A stretch of DNA of 44,047 nt from Allofournierella massiliensis (GTDB taxonomy: Bacteria > Bacillota > Clostridia > Oscillospirales > Ruminococcaceae): contig NZ_JAFBIO010000014.1 of the NCBI RefSeq assembly GCF_021531255.1, forward strand, positions 1-44,047, given 5' to 3'. Shown one piece after another: positions 25,262 through 34,402 of the stretch. How positions within the stretch are numbered: the stretch's first letter is position 1; the number at the start of each line of letters is the position of its first letter. Below the pieces are notes generated by a model that had not been told where the DNA came from, ran no database searches, and saw nothing but the letters and a program-made list of their open reading frames with translations. The translations under genes and the position numbers were made by a program.

Positions 25262-25296
25262 GGACGCGCCCCCCGGCGCGTCCCCTTTATTTTTTC
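25262..25296 (+). terminator. Intrinsic terminator of the aspS-gatC-gatA-gatB operon
   Basis: A 9-bp stem (25262-25270 with 25275-25283) with a C4 loop is followed by a T-rich tail. Confidence 0.8.
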
Positions 25297-25312
25297 CAAA
25301 GGAGGAGACGCC

Positions 25313-26207
25313 ATGGACGCAGCCCAGGAAAAATATCTTCAGATGACCCAGCAGCCGGTGGAAAAGCTGGTCTGCCGCTTGGCAGTGCCTTCCATCCTCA
25401 GCATGATGGTCAGCGCCTTTTACAATATGGCCGACACCTTTTTTATCGGCAAGATCAGCACCCAGGCCACCGGCGCGGTGGGGGTGGTGTTCAGCTATAT
25501 GGCGCTGATCCAGGCCATCGGCTTTTTCTTTGGCCACGGTTCGGGCAACTATATCTCCCGGGCTCTGGGCCGCCGGCAGCCTGCCCAGCCTGGGGCGGCA
25601 GGGCCTTGCCAGCCTGGCCACCGCCTACCTGAACCAGGCAGCCGGGGTATGGGGCGATTCGGCCATTGCCGCCTTCTCGGTGGTGAACCGGATCACCTTT
25701 ATGGCCTTTTCGGCTCTACTGGGCTTCGGCCAGGGTTTTCAGCCGGTATGCGGCTTCCATTACGGGGCCGGGCTGTATGGCCGGGTAAAACAGGCCTTCT
25801 GGTTCTGCGTAAAGGCCTCCTTCCTGCTGCTCTGCGCCATGGCGCTGGTGGGACTGCTCTTTGCCGGACCCCTGGTGGCCGCCTTCCGGGACAGCGACGC
25901 CCAGCTGATCGAGATCGGTGCCCGGGCCCTGCGCTGCCAGGCCCTTTCCTTCCCGCTGCTGGGCTGGATCACCATGGCAAACATGACCCTGCAGACCGCC
26001 CGCAAGACCCGGCAGGCCACCATTGTGGCCATCTCCCGGCAGGGGATCGTTTTTATCCCGGTGCTTTTCATCGCAACCCGGCTGTGGGGGCTCTGGGGGG
26101 TCATCCTGGCTCAGCCCTTGTCCGATCTTTTCTCCTTCTTTCTCTCCATCCCGCTGGCAAGGGGATTCCTGCGCAGCCTGAATCAGCCGCCTGCCCAAAC
26201 CTCATAA
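25313..26207 (+). pseudogene. MATE family multidrug efflux transporter, internally deleted and frameshifted
   Basis: The first 82 codons encode a normal MATE N terminus (VEKLVCRLAVPSILSMMVSAFYNMADTFFIGKI; GFFFGHGSGNYISRALGRR). From about 25567 the matching sequence continues in the +1 frame, but at the start of the second MATE half (GSLPSLGRQGLASLATAYLNQ) and runs to a natural C terminus at 26207. Intact MATE proteins have about 450 aa and 12 helices; here some 170-200 residues (roughly helices 3-6) are missing and the frames do not match. The junction lies in a GGCCGCCGG context. A good ribosome site (GGAGGAG) precedes the ATG. A functional drug/Na+ antiporter is unlikely. Confidence 0.85.
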
Positions 26208-26213
26208 GCAGAA

Positions 26214-26250
26214 AGGAGCCGCCCGGCTTTTGCCGGTCGGCTCCTTTTTT
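26214..26250 (+). terminator. Intrinsic terminator after the MATE pseudogene
   Basis: An 8-bp outer stem (26214-26221 with 26238-26245) continues as CCGGC/GCCGG (26223-26227 with 26232-26236) and ends in T6-7. It may also serve the convergent ammonia-lyase gene. Confidence 0.88.
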
Positions 26251-26274
26251 CTGCCAAGCGATTCTATAAGGGGT

Positions 26275-27486
26275 TCAAATACCCGGATACAGTCCATCCC
26301 AGACGATCTTCTGATAATTCTCCCGGTCGGTGGCTCCTTCGGTGGAAATACACAGAACCCGAGAATCTTTGTCCAGGCAGAGCTGACGGCGCAGCCAGGC
26401 CAGCTTTTCATTCCGCATCACCTCGGCCACAAAGCCCAAGGTAGCGGCGCCGCTCTCCCCGGAGATCACCCGCTCATCCCCCGGCAGCGGGCTGCTCAGG
26501 ATCCGCATTCCCTGGGCTGCCACATAGTCCGGGCAGGAGACAAAGTGATCCGCATGGTCCCGCAGCACCTCCCAGCTCAGGGTACAGGGCTCGCCGCAGG
26601 CCAGGCCCGCCATGATGGTATCCATCCTGCCGCTCACAAAATGCAGCCTTCCATCCCCCGCCTGGGCGGTGCGGAACAGGCAGTCGGCCTGATCCGGTTC
26701 CACCACCGTGATGACAGGCCGTTCCCCCTCGCCGTACAGGTCAGCAAAAAAGCCCGCCACCGCGCCGGCCATGGAGCCCACGCCCGCCTGCAGGAAGATA
26801 TGGGTGGGCCGGAACCCGCCCGCCTGCATCTGCTCGGCTGCTTCCAGGGCCATGGTGGTGTAGCCTTCCATGATCCAGCCTGGGATATCCTTATATCCCT
26901 CCCAGGCCGTATCCTGTACCAGAACCCAGCCATACCGGGCGGCGTTTTCCCGGGCCAGGCGCACCGCATCATCATAATTCAGGTCGGTAATAGAGGCCTC
27001 GGCCCCCAGCGCCTGGATGTTGCGCAGCCGTTCCGGGGCAGAGCCCTTGGGCATATACACCACGGCCTTCTGCCCCAGGCGGTTGGCCGTCCAGGCCACG
27101 CCTCGGCCGTGGTTGCCGTCGGTGGCAGTGACAAAGGTCACCTCTCCCAGCCGACGGCGCACCTCTTCACCGGTCATGGCCTCATAGGAAAGCTCCTCGA
27201 TCCGCATACCCAGCCGCCGGGCAATATAGCTGCCCATGGCATAACTGCCCCCCAGCACCTTAAAGGCATTGAGTCCAAAACGCCGACTCTCATCCTTTAC
27301 ACAGACCCCGCCCAGCCCCAGCTCCCGGGCAAGGCCCTCCAGATTGACCAGCGGGGTGGCCTGGTAACCGGGGAAACTGGCATGGAACCGGCGAACCTTC
27401 CCGGCATTTTCCGGCCCGAACCGCTTTACCGGGTATGGCTCTCCCCTTTTCTGGGTATTCCGCACAGCCTGAAAGCCCTCGCTCAT
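26275..27486 (-). CDS. Diaminopropionate ammonia-lyase (YgeX family)
   Basis: The 403-aa PLP enzyme degrades 2,3-diaminopropionate to pyruvate and two ammonia. The PLP lysine lies in FGLNAFKVLGGSYA. TATDGNHGRGVAW is the substrate/Asn loop, and the glycine-rich phosphate cradle resembles LQAGVGSMAGA. The order and the ending STEGATDRENYQKIV match YgeX-type lyases better than threonine synthase or threonine deaminase. The frame is open far upstream, but the ATG at 27486 follows GGAGGAGAGCAAG. It is a single gene, 23 bases after yhfC on the same strand. In other bacteria ygeX sits among purine/carbamoyl catabolic genes, none of which is seen here. Confidence 0.9.
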   Translation of the reverse strand: MSEGFQAVRNTQKRGEPYPVKRFGPENAGKVRRFHASFPGYQATPLVNLEGLARELGLGGVCVKDESRRFGLNAFKVLGGSYAMGSYIARRLGMRIEELSYEAMTGEEVRRRLGEVTFVTATDGNHGRGVAWTANRLGQKAVVYMPKGSAPERLRNIQALGAEASITDLNYDDAVRLARENAARYGWVLVQDTAWEGYKDIPGWIMEGYTTMALEAAEQMQAGGFRPTHIFLQAGVGSMAGAVAGFFADLYGEGERPVITVVEPDQADCLFRTAQAGDGRLHFVSGRMDTIMAGLACGEPCTLSWEVLRDHADHFVSCPDYVAAQGMRILSSPLPGDERVISGESGAATLGFVAEVMRNEKLAWLRRQLCLDKDSRVLCISTEGATDRENYQKIVWDGLYPGI

Positions 27487-27509
27487 CTTGCTCTCCTCCT
27501 CTTTTTTCT

Positions 27510-28271
27510 TTATGCTTCTTCCTGCCGCCCTGTTTTCCAGGCCAGCAGGGCAGCCGCGGCCGCGGCCAGACAAAAACCTGCCTCGCTCCCCGCCGGGGAG
27601 ATCAGCCCGCACTGGTAGAGGGCCGGGGACAGATCGGCCAGCCCATGGAGCAGCACCGCCACAACGCCCCAGCCTGGCCGCCGACGGTGTACTGCCCGGT
27701 ACACCAGCACCGACAGGGCCAGATGCAAAAGAAGGGCCGCCGCCCGCTCCGCCAGCAACAGGGCTGTGTAACTCGCCGAAAAATCTGCCAGCCGGCCGGT
27801 AAGGGCCAGAATTTCGGGCGGGGCCTGCTCTCCTCGGAAAACGCACCAGGTCCCCAGTCCTGCCAGGACCAGGGTGGGCAGGGCCACTCTCAGCCAGATT
27901 TCGGCCGCCCCATGCCCCAACCCGCAGGAAAGGGCCGGCCGGGCTTCCTTGGCCAGCCAGAAACGGAAGATCAAGGCCCTGCCGCCCTCCTCAAAAATGC
28001 CCGCTGCCAGGCAGACATAGGTTACATATAGCCAGGGCTTCCCCTCCATCCAGCCGGCGGCCGGGCTCCCGGACGAGAGTACCAGGCGGTGCAGCCCCCC
28101 TTCCAGCAGCTCCACAAACAGCAAAAAGCCGGCCGCGCCCGCCCAGAAGGCCCGGGCAGAAAAGAACCCCCGACGCCGCAGAGCCCAGATCGGCGCCAGG
28201 CTGAGCAGAATCAATGCCCCGCCGCCGGCCGCTGCCCGGTCCAGATCGGCCCCCGCAAAGGGAAAAGTCAC
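27510..28271 (-). CDS. YhfC-family intramembrane metalloprotease-like protein
   Basis: The 253-aa protein has about six to seven hydrophobic segments. It carries GIFEEGGR at about residue 91 and GLGHGAAEIW at about 117, an EExxR...HxxxE pattern shared by YhfC and the wider CPBP/Abi putative intramembrane protease group, and a later LLHGLADL. Function in this family is unproven; CPBP-type relatives are linked to bacteriocin immunity. The start overlaps the stop of the SdpI-like gene by 4 bases (ATGA), so it is coupled to the sdpR-sdpI pair. That context favours a role in envelope stress or peptide-toxin protection; this is inference. Confidence 0.75.
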   Translation of the reverse strand: MTFPFAGADLDRAAAGGGALILLSLAPIWALRRRGFFSARAFWAGAAGFLLFVELLEGGLHRLVLSSGSPAAGWMEGKPWLYVTYVCLAAGIFEEGGRALIFRFWLAKEARPALSCGLGHGAAEIWLRVALPTLVLAGLGTWCVFRGEQAPPEILALTGRLADFSASYTALLLAERAAALLLHLALSVLVYRAVHRRRPGWGVVAVLLHGLADLSPALYQCGLISPAGSEAGFCLAAAAAALLAWKTGRQEEA

Positions 28272-28921
28272 GATTTATCCCCCTTCTGCTTTTTCCGGTA
28301 CAGACAATAGGAATAGATCCCCGGGATCAGGGTGATGGCCAGGATCACCGCCAGCAGCAGGGTGCTACCGCCCCAGAAGGCGCTGACCATGATGCCCAGG
28401 CCTCCCACCATCCAGAGGCGGCCCGCCATCCGGTGGGTGCGGTTCCAGTTATCCTCATCGTACAAAGTCCAAGGCAGTTTAATACCACTTGTATAATTTT
28501 GTCGGCATTTGGGCAGATAGTTGCCGAGTCCCATGATCAGAAGCCCCACCAGCACCGGGATGAGTTTTTCCATGGGTATCTGCTGCCAGCCCAGGGCCCA
28601 GAGGTAGGTATAGGGCAGGATGATCAGGGACAAGACCGGCATGGTCCAGCGGATCAGCACCCGGATATTGCCGATGATGTTGGCCCGCTTGGGGTCTGCC
28701 CGCAGAGAAAAATGCATCAGCCCGTTCATGGCGACAAAGAACAGGGGCAGCCCCAGCACCACCGCCGGTTTGGACATATAGCCGTTCACATTGCCCTGCC
28801 AATCCCAATGGGTGGGCAGCTGCTCCGGCAGACGGGCATACAGGGCCAGGCCCAGAGCCATGGGCACCAGGCAAAGAAGAGTCGTGATCACAAAACTTTT
28901 ATTTTCAGGATTCTTTTTCAT
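28268..28921 (-). CDS. sdpI: SdpI/DUF1648 family membrane protein
   Basis: The 217-aa protein has six predicted membrane segments. An N-terminal DUF1648-type region contains the motif LPEQLPTHWDWQGNVNGYMSK, followed by the SdpI domain near residues 110-200 (LGNYLPKCRQNYTSGIKLPWTL, then NWNRTHRMAGRLW). In Bacillus subtilis SdpI confers immunity to the SdpC killing peptide and signals to the repressor SdpR. It overlaps the ArsR-type gene upstream by 17 bases and the YhfC gene downstream by 4, a tight three-gene unit. No sdpC-like toxin gene is nearby, so the protein may protect against foreign peptides or have another role. Confidence 0.88.
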   Translation of the reverse strand: MKKNPENKSFVITTLLCLVPMALGLALYARLPEQLPTHWDWQGNVNGYMSKPAVVLGLPLFFVAMNGLMHFSLRADPKRANIIGNIRVLIRWTMPVLSLIILPYTYLWALGWQQIPMEKLIPVLVGLLIMGLGNYLPKCRQNYTSGIKLPWTLYDEDNWNRTHRMAGRLWMVGGLGIMVSAFWGGSTLLLAVILAITLIPGIYSYCLYRKKQKGDKS

Positions 28922-29189
28922 GATTTTCCTCCTTGAACTGAGCCAGCCAGAGCATTATTTCCTCTACCACCGACACATTGATGTCATAGTAAATATAGTT
29001 CTTGACCCGCTCCTCATAGATCAGCCCGGCCTTTTTCAACTGGGCCAGATGGTAGCTCACCGTGGCCCCGGTAAGCTGGAACCGGGCCCCGATCTGGCCG
29101 GCGGTCATCCGCCCCTCTTTCCTGAGCATGGTCAGGATCTCCCGGCGGGCCGGGTCTGCCAATGCCTTGAAGGTATCCCCAAAGCCCAT
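28905..29189 (-). CDS. sdpR: ArsR/SdpR-type winged-helix repressor
   Basis: The 94-aa protein is a compact winged helix: FKALADPARREILTMLRKEGRMTAGQIGARFQLTGATVSYHLAQLKKAGLIYEERVKNYIYYDIN. The recognition helix is near residues 40-55. No metal-binding ELCVCDL motif is seen, which separates it from metal-sensing ArsR proteins and fits the SdpR autorepressor group. The ATG follows AAGGAGGGAGAC. The promoter in front has a perfect palindrome after it and a related one before it, the likely binding sites for this protein. Its 3' end overlaps sdpI by 17 bases. Confidence 0.9.
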   Translation of the reverse strand: MGFGDTFKALADPARREILTMLRKEGRMTAGQIGARFQLTGATVSYHLAQLKKAGLIYEERVKNYIYYDINVSVVEEIMLWLAQFKEENHEKES

Positions 29190-29212
29190 CTGTCTCCCTC
29201 CTTATGGGCAGT

Positions 29213-29232
29213 ATTTAGAAAATTTTCTAAAT
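29213..29232. promoter_or_regulatory. Perfect 20-bp palindromic operator of the sdpRI-yhfC operon
   Basis: The sequence ATTTAGAAAATTTTCTAAAT is perfectly self-complementary. It sits between the predicted transcription start and the repressor gene ATG, where binding would block elongation or initiation. Confidence 0.82.
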
Positions 29233-29243
29233 TCTTTTTCTTG

Positions 29244-29272
29244 ATTATACTTCTCCTTCCCCTGCCTGTCAA
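29244..29272 (-). promoter_or_regulatory. Consensus promoter of the sdpRI-yhfC operon
   Basis: TTGACA (29272-29267) and TATAAT (29249-29244) are both perfect, with a 17-base spacer. Such a strong promoter is expected to need repression, and it is flanked by two operator-like palindromes. Confidence 0.9.
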
Positions 29273-29277
29273 TGAGT

Positions 29278-29297
29278 ATTTCGATATCTTTCTAAAT
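29278..29297. promoter_or_regulatory. Second, imperfect operator upstream of the sdpRI -35
   Basis: ATTTCGATATCTTTCTAAAT matches the perfect palindrome at 29213 in 16 of 20 positions, with both ends conserved. It lies 5 bases upstream of the -35. Confidence 0.65.
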
Positions 29298-29312
29298 AGT
29301 CAGACACAAAAC

Positions 29313-29350
29313 AAAAAAGCCCGGCCTCCTTTCACAGAGGCCGGGCTTTT
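29313..29350 (-). terminator. Intrinsic terminator of the heat-shock operon
   Basis: An 11-bp stem (29318-29328 with 29337-29347) followed on the minus strand by T6, 11 bases after the dnaJ stop. Confidence 0.92.
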
Positions 29351-29360
29351 GGGTAAAGCC

Positions 29361-30518
29361 TTATTTGCCGAATTTATCCTTCAGGTTTTTGAAGAAGCTC
29401 TTGCGCTGTTCGTAGTTTTCCTCTTTCAGGCTTTCTTCGAACTTCTTCAGGGCTTCCCGCTGGGTCTTATTCAGCTTTTTGGGGATCTCAACGGTCACCC
29501 GCACATACTGGTCGCCCTTGCCCCGGCCGCCCAGGTACTGGATGCCCTTGCCCCGCAGGCGGAAGGTGGCGCCGCTCTGAGTGCCTTCCGGCACGGTGTA
29601 TTCCACCTTGCCGTCCACCGTGGGCACCACCACCTCGGCGCCCATGACAGCCTGGCTGTAGGTGATGGGCACAGTGACCCACACATCATAGCCATCCCGC
29701 TCGAACATGGGGTCCGCCTTTACCGAGCAGATTACGATCACGTCCCCGTTGGGGCCGCCGTTCAGCCCGGCATCGCCCTGGCCGCGCAGCGCAATGCTGG
29801 TATCCTCGCTGACGCCGGCCGGGATATTCACCTCCAGGGTCTTTTTCACATTGATCCGGCCGGTGCCGTGGCAATGGGTACAGGGGTTGCGGACAAATTT
29901 GCCCTTGCCGCCGCAGCGGGTGCAGGGCCGCTGGCTCTGCATCACGCCAAAGGGGGTGCGCTGCTGCACCGTCACCACGCCCCGGCCGCCGCAATCCGGG
30001 CATACCTCCGGGGTGGTTCCCTTGGCCGCGCCGGTACCGCCGCACTCCTTGCAGGCTTCCTTCCGGTTCAGGGTGATGTTTTTTTTGCAGCCATGTACCG
30101 CTTCCATAAAGGTCAGGTTCACACCCACCCGCACATCGCCGCCCTTGCGGGGGGCGTTGGGGTTGGCACGGCTGGAAGACCCGAAGCCGAAGCCGCCGCC
30201 GAAGATATCGCCGAAGAGATCACCCAGATCCACCCCGCCGAAACCGCCGCCGAAACCGCCTGCCCCGCCCTGGCCGGCCCCGTAGTTGGGGTCTACCCCG
30301 GCAAAGCCGAACTGATCGTAGCGGGCCTTTTTCTCCGGGTCGCTGAGCACCTCGTTGGCTTCGTTGATCTCCTTGAATTTTTCCTCGGCTTCCTTGTTGC
30401 CGGGGTTATAGTCCGGGTGATACTTCAGAGCCAGCTTGCGGTAAGCCTTTTTGATCTCATCGCTGCTGGCCCCTTTGGGAATCCCCAGGACTTCGTAATA
30501 ATCTCGTTTTTCTGCCAT
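29361..30518 (-). CDS. dnaJ: Chaperone protein DnaJ
   Basis: The 385-aa co-chaperone stimulates DnaK ATPase activity and delivers substrates. Its J domain (residues 1-70) carries HPD in [12 protein letters not shown] Gly/Phe-rich region with repeats of GGFGG and FGDIFGGG follows. The zinc domain has four CxxCxGxG-type repeats ([32 protein letters not shown]). The C-terminal substrate domains are complete. A GTG at 30527 is in frame, but GAGGTG is 8 bases before the ATG at 30518, so the latter is preferred. It is last in hrcA-grpE-dnaK-dnaJ. Confidence 0.97.
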   Translation of the reverse strand: MAEKRDYYEVLGIPKGASSDEIKKAYRKLALKYHPDYNPGNKEAEEKFKEINEANEVLSDPEKKARYDQFGFAGVDPNYGAGQGGAGGFGGGFGGVDLGDLFGDIFGGGFGFGSSSRANPNAPRKGGDVRVGVNLTFMEAVHGCKKNITLNRKEACKECGGTGAAKGTTPEVCPDCGGRGVVTVQQRTPFGVMQSQRPCTRCGGKGKFVRNPCTHCHGTGRINVKKTLEVNIPAGVSEDTSIALRGQGDAGLNGGPNGDVIVICSVKADPMFERDGYDVWVTVPITYSQAVMGAEVVVPTVDGKVEYTVPEGTQSGATFRLRGKGIQYLGGRGKGDQYVRVTVEIPKKLNKTQREALKKFEESLKEENYEQRKSFFKNLKDKFGK

Positions 30519-30533
30519 ACTCGTCACACCTCA

Positions 30534-30553
30534 CCGCCGCCTTTTTGCGGCGG
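30534..30553 (-). other. Small intercistronic hairpin between dnaK and dnaJ
   Basis: CCGCCGC/GCGGCGG (30534-30540 with 30547-30553) sits just upstream of the dnaJ ribosome site on the minus strand. It may influence dnaJ translation or mRNA processing. Confidence 0.45.
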
Positions 30554-30649
30554 CTCATGCAGATATAACCCACTTTGCCGCCCGACTCTTGCGGGCCGGG
30601 CGGCAGCGGGGCGGAACAGGGGGCTTTCCCCCGTTCCCTGAATCAATTG

Positions 30650-32473
30650 TTACACTTCCTTGAAGTCGGCATCCACTACGCCGTCATCGTTCTTGGCGCC
30701 GCCCTGAGGCTCTGCGCCGCCGGCAGCCTGCCCGTTCTGGGCATTGGCAGCGGCCGCCGCCTTGTACATCTCTTCGAACTCCTTCTGCAGGTCCTCCTGC
30801 TTGGCCTTGATCTCATCGATGCTCTGGCCCTTCAGGGCTTCCTTCAAAGCGTCCAGCTTGGTCTGCACACGGCTCTTCAGGTCAGCGGGGGCCTTGTCGC
30901 CCATCTCGCCCAGAACCTTCTCGGTCTGGAAGACCATCTGGTCGGCGCCGTTGCGGATATCCACCTCTTCACGGTGCTTCTTGTCCTCGGCGGCAAAGCG
31001 CTCGGCGTCCTTCACGGCACGGTCGATGTCCTCTTTGCTCATGTTGGTGGAAGCGGTGATGGTGATGCTCTGCTCCTTGCCGGTACCCAGATCCTTGGCG
31101 CTTACATGCACAATGCCGTTGGCGTCGATATCAAAAGTGACCTCGATCTGGGGCACGCCGCGGGGAGCGGGAGCGATGCCGTCCAGATGGAAGGTACCCA
31201 GGCTCTTGTTGTCCCGGGCAAACTCACGCTCGCCCTGCAGCACGTTCACTTCCACGCTGGGCTGATTGTCGGCCGCAGTGGAGAAGATCTGGCTCTTCTT
31301 GGTGGGGATGGTGGTGTTCCGGTCGATGATCTTGGTGCAGACGCCGCCCAGGGTCTCGATGCCCAGGCTCAGGGGGGTCACGTCCAGCAGCAGCAGACCC
31401 TTCACGTCGCCCTGCAGCACGCCGCCCTGGATGGCAGCGCCCACAGCCACGCACTCATCGGGGTTGATGCCCTTGAAGGGCTCCTTGCCCATTTCCTTCT
31501 TGACCGCTTCCTGCACGGCGGGGATACGAGTGGAACCGCCCACCAGCAGCACCTTGGCCAGGTCGGAAGCCTTCAGGCCCGCATCAGCCAGAGCCTTGCG
31601 CACGGGGGTCATGGTGCGCTCCACCAGATCGCTGGTCAGAGCGTCGAACTGGGCACGGCTCAGGGTCACATCCATGTGCTTGGGGCCGGTGGCGTCTGCC
31701 GTGATGAAGGGCAGGTTGATGTTGGACTGCATGGCGCTGGACAGTTCGATCTTGGCCTTCTCAGCCGCTTCCTTCAGCCGCTGAGCCGCCATCTTGTCGG
31801 CCCGCAGGTCAATGCCGTTCTCCTTCTGGAAGCCGTCGGCCAGCCAGTTGATGATCCGCTCGTCGAAGTCATCGCCGCCCAGATGGGTATCGCCGTTGGT
31901 GGCCAGAACCTCGGTGACGCCGTCGCCCATCTCGATGATGGAAACGTCGAAGGTGCCGCCGCCCAGGTCGTAGACCATGACCTTCTGGTCCTGCTCTTTA
32001 TCCACACCGTAGGCCAGGCTGGCTGCGGTGGGCTCGTTGATGATACGCTTTACATTCAGGCCGGCGATGGTACCCGCATCCTTGGTGGCCTGACGCTGGC
32101 TGTCGTTGAAGTAAGCAGGCACGGTGATGACGGCCTCGGTGACCGGCTCGCCCAGGTAAGCCTCAGCGTCCGCCTTCAGCTTGGCCAGGATCATGGCGCT
32201 GATCTCCTGGGGAGTATAGGCCTTGCCGTCGATGGTAACTTTCTCGTTGGTGCCCATCTTCCGCTTGATGGAGGAGATGGTGCGGTCAGGGTTGGTGATG
32301 GCCTGGCGCTTTGCCACCTGGCCCACCAGGCGCTCGCCGGTCTTGGTGAAGCCCACCACGGAAGGCGTGGTGCGGGCGCCCTCGGCGTTGGCGATCACAA
32401 CGGGCTCGCCGCCCTCGATCACAGCCACGCAGCTGTTGGTAGTACCCAAGTCGATACCAATAATTTTGCTCAT
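30650..32473 (-). CDS. dnaK: Chaperone protein DnaK (Hsp70)
   Basis: The 607-aa protein has the Hsp70 signatures [14 protein letters not shown] (residues 4-17), [13 protein letters not shown] and [14 protein letters not shown], the interdomain linker with DVTPLSLG, the peptide-binding domain and an alpha-helical lid. The C terminus ends with an acidic [12 protein letters not shown]-type tail. Length matches Gram-positive DnaK, which lacks the extra N-domain segment of Gram-negative proteins. It sits between grpE (103-base gap with a CCCGGCC-type palindrome near 32508-32524) and dnaJ in the CIRCE-controlled operon. Confidence 0.98.
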   Translation of the reverse strand: MSKIIGIDLGTTNSCVAVIEGGEPVVIANAEGARTTPSVVGFTKTGERLVGQVAKRQAITNPDRTISSIKRKMGTNEKVTIDGKAYTPQEISAMILAKLKADAEAYLGEPVTEAVITVPAYFNDSQRQATKDAGTIAGLNVKRIINEPTAASLAYGVDKEQDQKVMVYDLGGGTFDVSIIEMGDGVTEVLATNGDTHLGGDDFDERIINWLADGFQKENGIDLRADKMAAQRLKEAAEKAKIELSSAMQSNINLPFITADATGPKHMDVTLSRAQFDALTSDLVERTMTPVRKALADAGLKASDLAKVLLVGGSTRIPAVQEAVKKEMGKEPFKGINPDECVAVGAAIQGGVLQGDVKGLLLLDVTPLSLGIETLGGVCTKIIDRNTTIPTKKSQIFSTAADNQPSVEVNVLQGEREFARDNKSLGTFHLDGIAPAPRGVPQIEVTFDIDANGIVHVSAKDLGTGKEQSITITASTNMSKEDIDRAVKDAERFAAEDKKHREEVDIRNGADQMVFQTEKVLGEMGDKAPADLKSRVQTKLDALKEALKGQSIDEIKAKQEDLQKEFEEMYKAAAAANAQNGQAAGGAEPQGGAKNDDGVVDADFKEV

Positions 32474-32576
32474 ACTGTATGCACTCCTTTTATATCTCTT
32501 TCAGTTTTTCCCGGCCTGGCCGGGAATACAAATGATGATTTCTTCTTTATGTTTTGGCCCTGTGGGGCCCGGGGGA

Positions 32577-33224
32577 CTATTCAGCCACCACCACAGTGGC
32601 GTGGCGGATCACCTTTTCGCCCAGGCGATAACCCTTCTGGTATACCTGGACCACGGCGCCGCTCTCCTGCCCTTCCTGGGCGGGTACCTGCTGCACTGCG
32701 CTCATCAGGTTGGGGTCGAAGGGCTGGTTCAATGCCTGGATCTCTTCCACCTTCAAGGCTGCCAGTGCGGTCGCTGCCTTGTTCAGGGTCATTTCCACGC
32801 CCTTTTTGTAATTCTCATCGGCACAGGGGGCAGCGGCGGCCATTTCCAGGGTATCCAGGATGGGCAGCAGCTGCTCCACCGCCCAGCTCAGGCCGTTGCC
32901 GAAAGCAGCTTCCTGCTCCCGGGCCGAGCGCTTGCGGAAGTTGTCGTATTCGGCCGCCGTGCGAAGCAGGCGATCCTGCAGCTCTTCCGCTTTCTTTTCT
33001 GCGCTGTCCAGCTTGGCTTTCAGCGCTTCCACCTGTTTATCGTCTTTTGACTTTTTCCCAAAACGGGAACGCTTTTCCTCTGCCTGCTCGCTGCCCGGGG
33101 CCTCCTGGGCCGGGGCTGCCTCTTCCGCTTTCGGCTCGGCAGCCGGCTCGTTCACTTCCGGCTGCGGCGCTTCCTGCTGAGGCTGAGGCGCTTCGGTCTG
33201 TTTCTTCATTTCTTCTTCACGCAT
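32577..33224 (-). CDS. grpE: Nucleotide exchange factor GrpE
   Basis: The 215-aa protein releases ADP from DnaK. The N-terminal 60 residues are low-complexity and rich in Glu, Ala, Pro and Gln. A long coiled-coil follows (LKAKLDSAEKKAEELQDRLLRTAAEYDNFRKRS), then the beta domain with the family motif QVYQKGYRLGEKVIRHATVVV at the end. The start codon overlaps the hrcA stop (TGATG), with AGGAGG upstream, so the genes are translationally coupled. Confidence 0.96.
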   Translation of the reverse strand: MREEEMKKQTEAPQPQQEAPQPEVNEPAAEPKAEEAAPAQEAPGSEQAEEKRSRFGKKSKDDKQVEALKAKLDSAEKKAEELQDRLLRTAAEYDNFRKRSAREQEAAFGNGLSWAVEQLLPILDTLEMAAAAPCADENYKKGVEMTLNKAATALAALKVEEIQALNQPFDPNLMSAVQQVPAQEGQESGAVVQVYQKGYRLGEKVIRHATVVVAE

Positions 33225-34264
33225 CAGTTATCCTCCTGTATGCTCTTGCCGGACATCCCTTGTCCCAGCTTACGCGCAAAATATTCCAGACGGGGCATCA
33301 ATTGAGGGAAGGGCATCCGATTGGGGCCGATCAGTGCGATGGTCCCGGTACGTCCGCCTCCCGCCAGATACCGTTTGGCCATGATACAGAGCCCCGGCAT
33401 CGGGTGTTCCATATCCTCCCCCAGCAGCACGCTCACACGGCCGCCGGGCGGGGTGATCAGCCGGCTTGCTTCCCGGCCATCGTTGAAGGTGTGGAGCAGG
33501 TCCGCCAGGCTGCCCTGCAGTTCAGGCCAGCGAAGCAGGTTTTCCACCCCTTCCAGGTAGGCCTTGGGCTGGGCGGCTTCCTGCAGAAGGGAGGCTGCCG
33601 CCAGCACAGCCGGCATCAGGACCTGATACTCACCGCCCAGTTCTGCCGCCGCTTCGGAAAGCCGCCGGGGCGTAAGGTCGGCGGGGGAAACAAAGGTCAT
33701 GATGTGGTTCAAAAGATTCGCCACCTGCGCGGCGCCCGCGCGGGTAAGGCCTCTTTCCACCCGGGCTACCCGGGTATACACATCGCCGTTGTTGGTCACA
33801 GCCAGAACCGACGCGGAATACTGCCCCACCTGCACCACCTCATAGTGGGCAATGCACACATCTTCCGAGGCAGGGGTGGTGGCAGCCACCGTAAAGCCGG
33901 TGTGCCGGGCCAGCAATCTGGCCGCCCCCTGCACCAGGTGCTGGGGTTCAAAATCCAGCCCGGCCATTGCGGCGTTGATCTGCCGCCGCTCGGTCTGGGG
34001 CAGGCTCTGGTCTGCCGATTGTCCCAGCAGATTGTCCAGGTAATACCGGTATCCCTTGGCGCTGGGCACCCGCCCGGCGCTGGTGTGGGGCTGTTCCAAC
34101 AGGCCCAGCCGGGTGAGGGCGGCCATCTCGTTGCGCAGGGTTGCGCTGGAGACCGCCATATCAAAATACCGGCTCAGCAGCCCCGAGCCAACCGGCTCAC
34201 CGTCCATAGCGTACAGGGCTACGATCGCTTCCAGTATCCGTTGCTTTCGCTCATCCACTGTCAT
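33224..34264 (-). CDS. hrcA: Heat-inducible transcription repressor HrcA
   Basis: The 346-aa repressor binds CIRCE and is kept active by GroEL in studied species. It has an N-terminal winged helix (RKQRILEAIVALY, PVGSGLLSRYFDMAVSSATLRNEMAALTRLGLLEQPHTSAGRVPSAKGYRYYLD), the central dimerisation/IDD region, and a C-terminal GAF-like part ending GTIALIGPNRMPFPQLMPRLEYFARKL. The ATG at 34264 follows GGAGGG; the frame extends further but into the CIRCE region. It is first in the hrcA-grpE-dnaK-dnaJ operon, so it represses its own synthesis. Confidence 0.97.
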   Translation of the reverse strand: MTVDERKQRILEAIVALYAMDGEPVGSGLLSRYFDMAVSSATLRNEMAALTRLGLLEQPHTSAGRVPSAKGYRYYLDNLLGQSADQSLPQTERRQINAAMAGLDFEPQHLVQGAARLLARHTGFTVAATTPASEDVCIAHYEVVQVGQYSASVLAVTNNGDVYTRVARVERGLTRAGAAQVANLLNHIMTFVSPADLTPRRLSEAAAELGGEYQVLMPAVLAAASLLQEAAQPKAYLEGVENLLRWPELQGSLADLLHTFNDGREASRLITPPGGRVSVLLGEDMEHPMPGLCIMAKRYLAGGGRTGTIALIGPNRMPFPQLMPRLEYFARKLGQGMSGKSIQEDN

Positions 34265-34290
34265 GCTTTCTGCCCTCCGTTTTGTATTCT

Positions 34291-34317
34291 TTAGCACTCT
34301 TTATCTCTGAGTGCTAA
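34291..34317. promoter_or_regulatory. CIRCE operator
   Basis: TTAGCACTC (34291-34299), a 9-base spacer and GAGTGCTAA (34309-34317) match the CIRCE consensus without mismatch. It lies between the promoter and the hrcA start. Confidence 0.98.
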
Positions 34318-34321
34318 GTTT

Positions 34322-34349
34322 ATTTTACTCTATATTTATCCTTTGTCAA
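34322..34349 (-). promoter_or_regulatory. Promoter of the hrcA operon
   Basis: TTGACA (34349-34344) and TAAAAT (34327-34322) are 16 bases apart, immediately upstream of CIRCE. Repressor binding would overlap the start of transcription. Confidence 0.85.
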
Positions 34350-34402
34350 GGGCTGTAACAAAAAATTCATAAAGCTTTTTCTTCCTGCTCAAAATTCCAA
34401 AA

